Source of the DNA: Acidobacteriota bacterium | Lineage (GTDB): Bacteria; Acidobacteriota; UBA6911 | Reading direction: 5' to 3' | Assembly (NCBI GenBank): GCA_012729555.1 | Contig: JAAYCX010000090.1 | Span: forward strand, 62,001 to 126,000 | DNA length: 64,000 nt | Part shown: positions 60,271 through 64,000 of the stretch, in pieces | How the letters are laid out: every line of letters begins with the position of its first letter | Position numbering within the stretch: position 1 is the first letter of the stretch | Made by a program: the position numbers and the translations under genes | Notes under the pieces: generated by a model | The model's database searches: none | Told to the model about the DNA's origin: nothing | Seen by the model: only the letters and a program-made list of their open reading frames with translations

Positions 60271-60909
60271 CTATTTTCGCGCCAGGAGGCAGTAGAATCC
60301 GTCCTCGTCGATGAATTCGTCCAGCCGGAGCCCGGCGGCCTCCACCATCCCCTTCATCGCCTCCGGTCCGGGGAGATGGTCGTGACTCACGGCGGGGCAC
60401 GACTCGTGGCGGCGGTTGATCTCCTCGGCGGAATTGAAGTGGGAGATCACCAGACTCCCGCCGGGGCGGAGGACCCGCGCCAGGGCGCCGACCACCTCCG
60501 GCTTGCGATCGAAATGGGGGAAGCAGGAGAAGCAGAAGACCGTGTCGAACGACTCCGGCTCCAGCGGGGCGCGGGCGACGTCCGCGACCAGGAACCGGAT
60601 GTTGGGCTCCGGGTGCATCCGCCGGTTCTCCTCGATCATCCGCTCGGCGAAATCGAGCTCCCACAGGAGCCCTTCCGGCCCGATCCGCTCGAGGATCATG
60701 GGGACGAGCACCCCGGAGCCGCAACCGGCGTCGAGCACCCGCTCCCCCGGCCGGAGCGGGACCAGGCTGAAGAGGCGGTCGAAGGCCGCCGCGTGCAGGT
60801 CGAACCGGCCCGATTGCGGGTCCCGGTAGCAGAGCTCGAGCCACTCCCCCGCCCTGTCGTTGAAAAATTGCTGCCGGTCCCGGTAGATCTCTTCCGCCGA
60901 TCTTTTCAT
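60271..60909 (-). CDS. Class I SAM-dependent methyltransferase
   Basis: 212 residues. VPLRPGERVLDAGCGSGVLVPMI is SAM motif I, LDFAERMIEENRR motif II-like, DTVFCFSCFPHFDRKPEVV motif III region, and LARVLRPGGSLVISHF motif IV. The substrate is unknown. It is 10 bp after the permease of the metal-type importer and is probably the last gene of that operon, so a link to the imported compound is plausible. Confidence 0.85.
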   Translation of the reverse strand: MKRSAEEIYRDRQQFFNDRAGEWLELCYRDPQSGRFDLHAAAFDRLFSLVPLRPGERVLDAGCGSGVLVPMILERIGPEGLLWELDFAERMIEENRRMHPEPNIRFLVADVARAPLEPESFDTVFCFSCFPHFDRKPEVVGALARVLRPGGSLVISHFNSAEEINRRHESCPAVSHDHLPGPEAMKGMVEAAGLRLDEFIDEDGFYCLLARK

Positions 60910-60919
60910 GACACCCGTT

Positions 60920-61750
60920 CTATCCAGTCTTCGCCGCCCGGCGCTTCGGCGAAAAAATGTAGGAGAGCGCGAAAATCAGGGTGGCCACCATGACCACCGA
61001 CGCGCCGGAAGGAAGGTCCAGTATATACGACAGGGCCAGCCCGAGCACGCAGGCGCTCACCCCCGCCAGCGCCGAGATCAGGAAGAAGAGCTTCAGGTCG
61101 TACGTCAGCTGCAGCGCCGTGGCGCCCGGCTGGATGAGGAGGGCGAAGATCAGCAGCCCCCCGACGGTCGACAGGTTGGCGGAGACCACCGCGCCGACGA
61201 GGAAGAGGAGGGCGTAATAGATGAACCGCTCGGGGACGCCGCTCGAGGCCGCCAGGGTCCGGCTGAAAAGGACCGCCCGGATCTCCTTGAAGAAGAGGAG
61301 GAGGAAGAGGAGGAGCGCGAGCGTCGTCCACCCGAGCAGCGCCACGTCGCGCGCCGAAAGGGAGAGGAGGTTGCCCCACATCAGGTCGAGCACCCCCGCC
61401 CGCGTTTTCGACAGCATCCCGATCCCCAGAAACGCCAGCCCCATCATGAAGGAGAAAAAGATGCTGAGGGTGTTCTCCGGCGGCAGCCGGGTGCGGTCCG
61501 ACACCGGTCCGAGCACCCCGGCGACGACGAGGCAGAGGACGAACCCGCTGGCCGTCGGGTTGAGGCCGAGGAGCATCCCGATGACGGCGCCGGCGAAGGC
61601 GGAATGGGACATGGCCACGCCGACGAGCGGCATGCGCATCAGCACGACGAATACCGAGAGGAGCGAGCAGCCCAGGCCGCACAGGAGACAGGCCAGGAGC
61701 GCACGCTGCATCGGGAGATGGGCCAGGGAATCGAGCAGCTGTTCAACCAA
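60920..61750 (-). CDS. Metal-type ABC transporter permease (ZnuB/TroC family)
   Basis: 276 residues with eight or nine transmembrane helices (LLACLLCGLGCSLLSVFVVLMRMPLVGVAMSHSAFAGAVIGMLLG). The ABC-3 family motif (G-x-x-M-S-H-S-A-F-A-G) around residues 42-55 contacts the ATPase. It overlaps the ATPase gene by 8 bp. It would move Zn, Mn or Fe-type ions across the inner membrane. Confidence 0.88.
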   Translation of the reverse strand: MVEQLLDSLAHLPMQRALLACLLCGLGCSLLSVFVVLMRMPLVGVAMSHSAFAGAVIGMLLGLNPTASGFVLCLVVAGVLGPVSDRTRLPPENTLSIFFSFMMGLAFLGIGMLSKTRAGVLDLMWGNLLSLSARDVALLGWTTLALLLFLLLFFKEIRAVLFSRTLAASSGVPERFIYYALLFLVGAVVSANLSTVGGLLIFALLIQPGATALQLTYDLKLFFLISALAGVSACVLGLALSYILDLPSGASVVMVATLIFALSYIFSPKRRAAKTG

Positions 61751-62513
61751 GGGAAATGAACCTCCTGCCGCCGCGCTGGAAGGTCTCCAGGGGGTAGCGG
61801 AAGAGCCGGCTCAGGTTCTCCCCGGTCAGGGCTTCGGAAACGGCGCCGTCGTAGACAATCCGGCCGCCATCCAGGAAGACGGCGCGCCGCATCGCGCCTG
61901 GGAGCATATTGAAGTCGTGGGTGACGAAAAGCACCGCCGGCGCCTCCCTTTCGTGGATCTCCTCGACGAGGTCGAGGACCTCCTTCTGGACGGCGATGTC
62001 GAGATTGGCCGTCGGTTCGTCGAGCAGGAGGATCTCCGGGCGCTGGATGATGGCGCGCGCGATCGACACCTTCTGCCGCTCCCCCCCCGACAGGTGCCCG
62101 AGCGGGCGCCGCGCGAGATGGGCCACCCGCATGATTTCGAGCAGTTCCATCGCCCGCTCCCCATCTTTCTTCGAGGGGGAGCGGCAGAGGCCCAACCGGC
62201 CCGAGAGGCCGATCATCACCGCCTCGACCGCCAGGATCGGGAAGGCGGGGTCGATCTCGACCGACTGCGGCACGTACCCGACGCGCACCCTCGTCCCCCG
62301 GTCGCCCCGCTGCGGCCGGCCGAAAAGCCGGACCTCCCCGGCGCATCTCTCGAACCCGGCGATCACCCGCAGGAGCGAAGTCTTGCCGGCCCCGTTCGGG
62401 CCGATGATGCCCACGAATTCCCGCCGGGACACGCTAAGATCGACACGGTCGAGCAGGAGATGCCGCCCCTTGCGGAGCGAGGCGGCGCGCATTTCGATGA
62501 CGGGCGCGCTCAT
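61743..62513 (-). CDS. Metal-type ABC transporter ATP-binding protein
   Basis: 256 residues. Walker A GPNGAGKTSLLRVI, signature LSGGERQKVSIARAI, Walker B LLLDEPTANLD and switch His THDFN are all intact. It sits between the permease and the substrate-binding protein with 8-bp and 4-bp overlaps. GGERQ rather than GGQQQ is a small difference. It powers the importer. Confidence 0.9.
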   Translation of the reverse strand: MSAPVIEMRAASLRKGRHLLLDRVDLSVSRREFVGIIGPNGAGKTSLLRVIAGFERCAGEVRLFGRPQRGDRGTRVRVGYVPQSVEIDPAFPILAVEAVMIGLSGRLGLCRSPSKKDGERAMELLEIMRVAHLARRPLGHLSGGERQKVSIARAIIQRPEILLLDEPTANLDIAVQKEVLDLVEEIHEREAPAVLFVTHDFNMLPGAMRRAVFLDGGRIVYDGAVSEALTGENLSRLFRYPLETFQRGGRRFISLG

Positions 62514-63331
62514 CGCCCGGCGCCCAGGGCCGCCACGACCGCGCTCACGTTCGCGCGCAGGGTGGCGAGATACCCCTCCCCGGAGGGGAAATTGGAGAGG
62601 ACGACATGCGGCACCCCCGCCCCTTCGGCGATGAGCCTGCCGGCGTCGGGGCCGGACTGGAGGTTGTCGACCACCATGCGGATCCGCCGCTCGGCGGCGA
62701 TGCGGGAGAGCCGGACGATGTCGCGGGCCGAGATCGCTTCGGGACGGCCGTATTCGGCCACCACCTCGAACCCCATCCAGCGCAGGGTCTGGGCCTGCAT
62801 GGAGGAGGCGATCACGGGGACCCCGGCCGTCCCGGCCCGGTCCAGTTCCTCCCTGAGAACGCTCGACTGGGCCACCACCTCACCCTCGTACGCCAGCCTG
62901 CGCCGCTCGATCCGGGCGCGCTCACGGGGGAAGCGGTGCGCGAGCTCCCCGCCGAGGAGCCCGAGCCCCCGGATATGCTCCTCCGGCACCATCCAGCTGC
63001 GCCCCCCGTCGTCCATGACCAGGAGCTTGCCCCGCTCCGCCTCCACCTTCTCCATGAAGGGGAGCCCGCGCATGGAGATGACGAGGGCGGCCGCGCGGAC
63101 CCGCCCGATGTCCGACAGCTTGACGTCGTAGTGCCCGGGACACTGGGCCGGGGGGAGAATGGAGCTGACGTGCGCCTCCTCCGGGGAAAGCAGCGCGGCG
63201 GTCATGCCCGCCAGGAGCGTGTCGGAGGTCAGGATGTCGATCCGGGAGGGGTTCGGGGCTTCCCTCCGGCAACCGGAGGCCGCAGCCAGGACGCAGAGCG
63301 CGGTCAGCAGCGCCAACGCTCTTCCGGACAT
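62510..63331 (-). CDS. ZnuA/TroA-like substrate-binding lipoprotein with lost metal ligands
   Basis: 273 residues from ATG 63331 with GGAGGG 7 nt upstream (another ATG at 63352 overlaps the receptor stop by 1 bp). The lipobox ends LAAASGC. SSILPPAQCPGHYDVKLSDIGRVRAAALVIS is the first lobe; the metal site should have four ligands (His, His, Glu/His, Asp). Only His in GHYD is clear; later positions read RSWMVPEEH, VVDNLQSG and VLSNFPSG, i.e. Trp/Asn rather than His/Glu/Asp. No His-rich loop. It may bind a complexed metal or another ligand. Confidence 0.75.
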   Translation of the reverse strand: MSGRALALLTALCVLAAASGCRREAPNPSRIDILTSDTLLAGMTAALLSPEEAHVSSILPPAQCPGHYDVKLSDIGRVRAAALVISMRGLPFMEKVEAERGKLLVMDDGGRSWMVPEEHIRGLGLLGGELAHRFPRERARIERRRLAYEGEVVAQSSVLREELDRAGTAGVPVIASSMQAQTLRWMGFEVVAEYGRPEAISARDIVRLSRIAAERRIRMVVDNLQSGPDAGRLIAEGAGVPHVVLSNFPSGEGYLATLRANVSAVVAALGAGR

Positions 63332-63351
63332 CCGATCCCTCCGCCTCGTCA

Positions 63352-64000
63352 TCAGAATCTTACCTTGAACCCGCCGCTGGCATGGACTCCCGGCATGGGA
63401 TAACCCGCCAGTTCCTGGTACTCCCGGTCCAGGGCGTTGTCGACCGCGGCGAAGAAGCTCCAGTGCTCCCCGGCGGGGACGACGCATTTGAGCCCGGCCA
63501 CGCTGTAGCCGCCGAGGCGCGCCGTCCTGGCCGTATTGGCCCACGTCCGCCCCACGGTGCTGCCGCTGAGCGTGATGAAAGCATATTTCGCATCGATATC
63601 CAAAGCATAGTTCCATTTGTGCTCCGGCACGTAGGGGGCCAGGTTCGTGGAACGGAGCCAGGCATAGCCCGAGGAGAGCTGCACCCGCCGCACGAGGCGG
63701 TAACGGCCCTGGATTTCCAGGCCGCGGTTGAGGGTGCGCCCGCTGTTTTCGAGCCTCAGGTTGGGATAGCGGCCGGTGGTGACGATCATGTTGTCGGCGT
63801 CGGTATAGTACCCGGTGACCCGGGCGGTCAACCGCTCCACCGGCTGCAGCTGCAGCGTCGCCTGGTAGTTCCAGAGATGTTCGGGCCGAAGGGTCGGGGT
63901 GGGGGCCGGGAAGAGGTAGAGTTCCCGGATGGTGGGGTTGCGGAACCCCCTCCCGGCGGCGAAGGAAACCGCGTACCGGTCCGTCAGGCGGTAACTCGCG
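63352..64000 (-). CDS. TonB-dependent outer-membrane receptor, C-terminal part
   Basis: The 5' end lies beyond the window; at least 215 residues are visible. RGFRNPTIRELYLFPAPTPTLRPEHLWNYQ matches TonB receptors, as do NRGLEIQGRYRLVRRVQLSSGYAWL and the C-terminal strand VHASGGFKVRF ending in Phe. The barrel would bring a metal, siderophore or cobalamin-like compound across the outer membrane. It is directly upstream of the substrate-binding protein, whose earlier ATG overlaps its stop (TGATG), so receptor and importer are one operon. Confidence 0.88.
   Translation of the reverse strand, partial: ASYRLTDRYAVSFAAGRGFRNPTIRELYLFPAPTPTLRPEHLWNYQATLQLQPVERLTARVTGYYTDADNMIVTTGRYPNLRLENSGRTLNRGLEIQGRYRLVRRVQLSSGYAWLRSTNLAPYVPEHKWNYALDIDAKYAFITLSGSTVGRTWANTARTARLGGYSVAGLKCVVPAGEHWSFFAAVDNALDREYQELAGYPMPGVHASGGFKVRF

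Noticed and set aside
1-64000. CRISPR arrays, insertion sequences, phage or plasmid origin
   Set aside because: No evenly spaced direct repeats, transposase, integrase or iteron pattern was seen on reading through.

Overview
The window is a GC-rich chromosomal segment from a Gram-negative bacterium, most likely an Acidobacteriota member. Clues: a secreted protein at 55861-56886 matching the VWFA-related acidobacterial domain family (TIGR03436 from memory); outer-membrane genes (OmpA with TSP3 repeats, a TonB receptor); many secreted alpha/beta hydrolases; and genes typical of anaerobic or facultative metabolism (glycyl radical enzyme, class I fumarase, several radical SAM proteins). No database search was run; all family names come from reading motifs.

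Layout. 1-4063: an operon on the minus strand encodes a cupin, a glycyl-radical activase and a glycyl radical enzyme, diverging from an OmpA gene. 5.6-9.3 kb: membrane protein, hotdog thioesterase, and an exported selenoprotein of the UGSC type whose in-frame UGA sits in a U-W-G-C motif. 9.3-21.1 kb: B12/radical SAM plus FAD oxidoreductase, exported acetoacetate-decarboxylase-like protein, TraB, membrane proteins, M3 peptidase, hydrolase, YwbE, Tat-exported flavoprotein. 21.3-26.4 kb: secreted small proteins, PNPOx-like protein, carboxylesterase and two flavodoxin-fold proteins. 26.4-32.4 kb: an AddAB-like recombination nuclease pair. 32.6-33.2 kb: Phd/VapC toxin-antitoxin. 33.3-41.0 kb: CusF-like lipoprotein, a secreted methyltransferase-FGE fusion, and two tandem paralogous secreted esterases. 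41.8-43.6 kb: a lower-GC AbiEi/AbiEii toxin-antitoxin next to tRNA-Ala(GGC). 43.7-51.9 kb: an RluA-type protein with an altered catalytic motif, L7Ae-like protein, HExxH protein, two B12/radical SAM proteins, Hfq-like Sm protein, Gfo/Idh/MocA protein, and a coiled-coil membrane protein interrupted by an amber codon. 52-60.2 kb: APC transporter, PIG-L deacetylase, cold shock protein with an attenuator-like leader, hydrolases, VWA protein, fumarase. 60.3-64.0 kb: a TonB receptor / metal-type ABC importer / methyltransferase operon.

The best candidates for new biology are the exported UGSC-type selenoprotein (7571-9313) and the glycyl radical enzyme operon with an atypical active-site motif (74-3978). 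Secondary items are the Hfq-like protein with a His/Pro-rich tail, the Asp-less RluA homologue, the amber-interrupted coiled-coil gene, the AbiE operator, and a recurring extended -10 element placed 6-7 nt before start codons. No CRISPR array, insertion sequence or phage region was seen.
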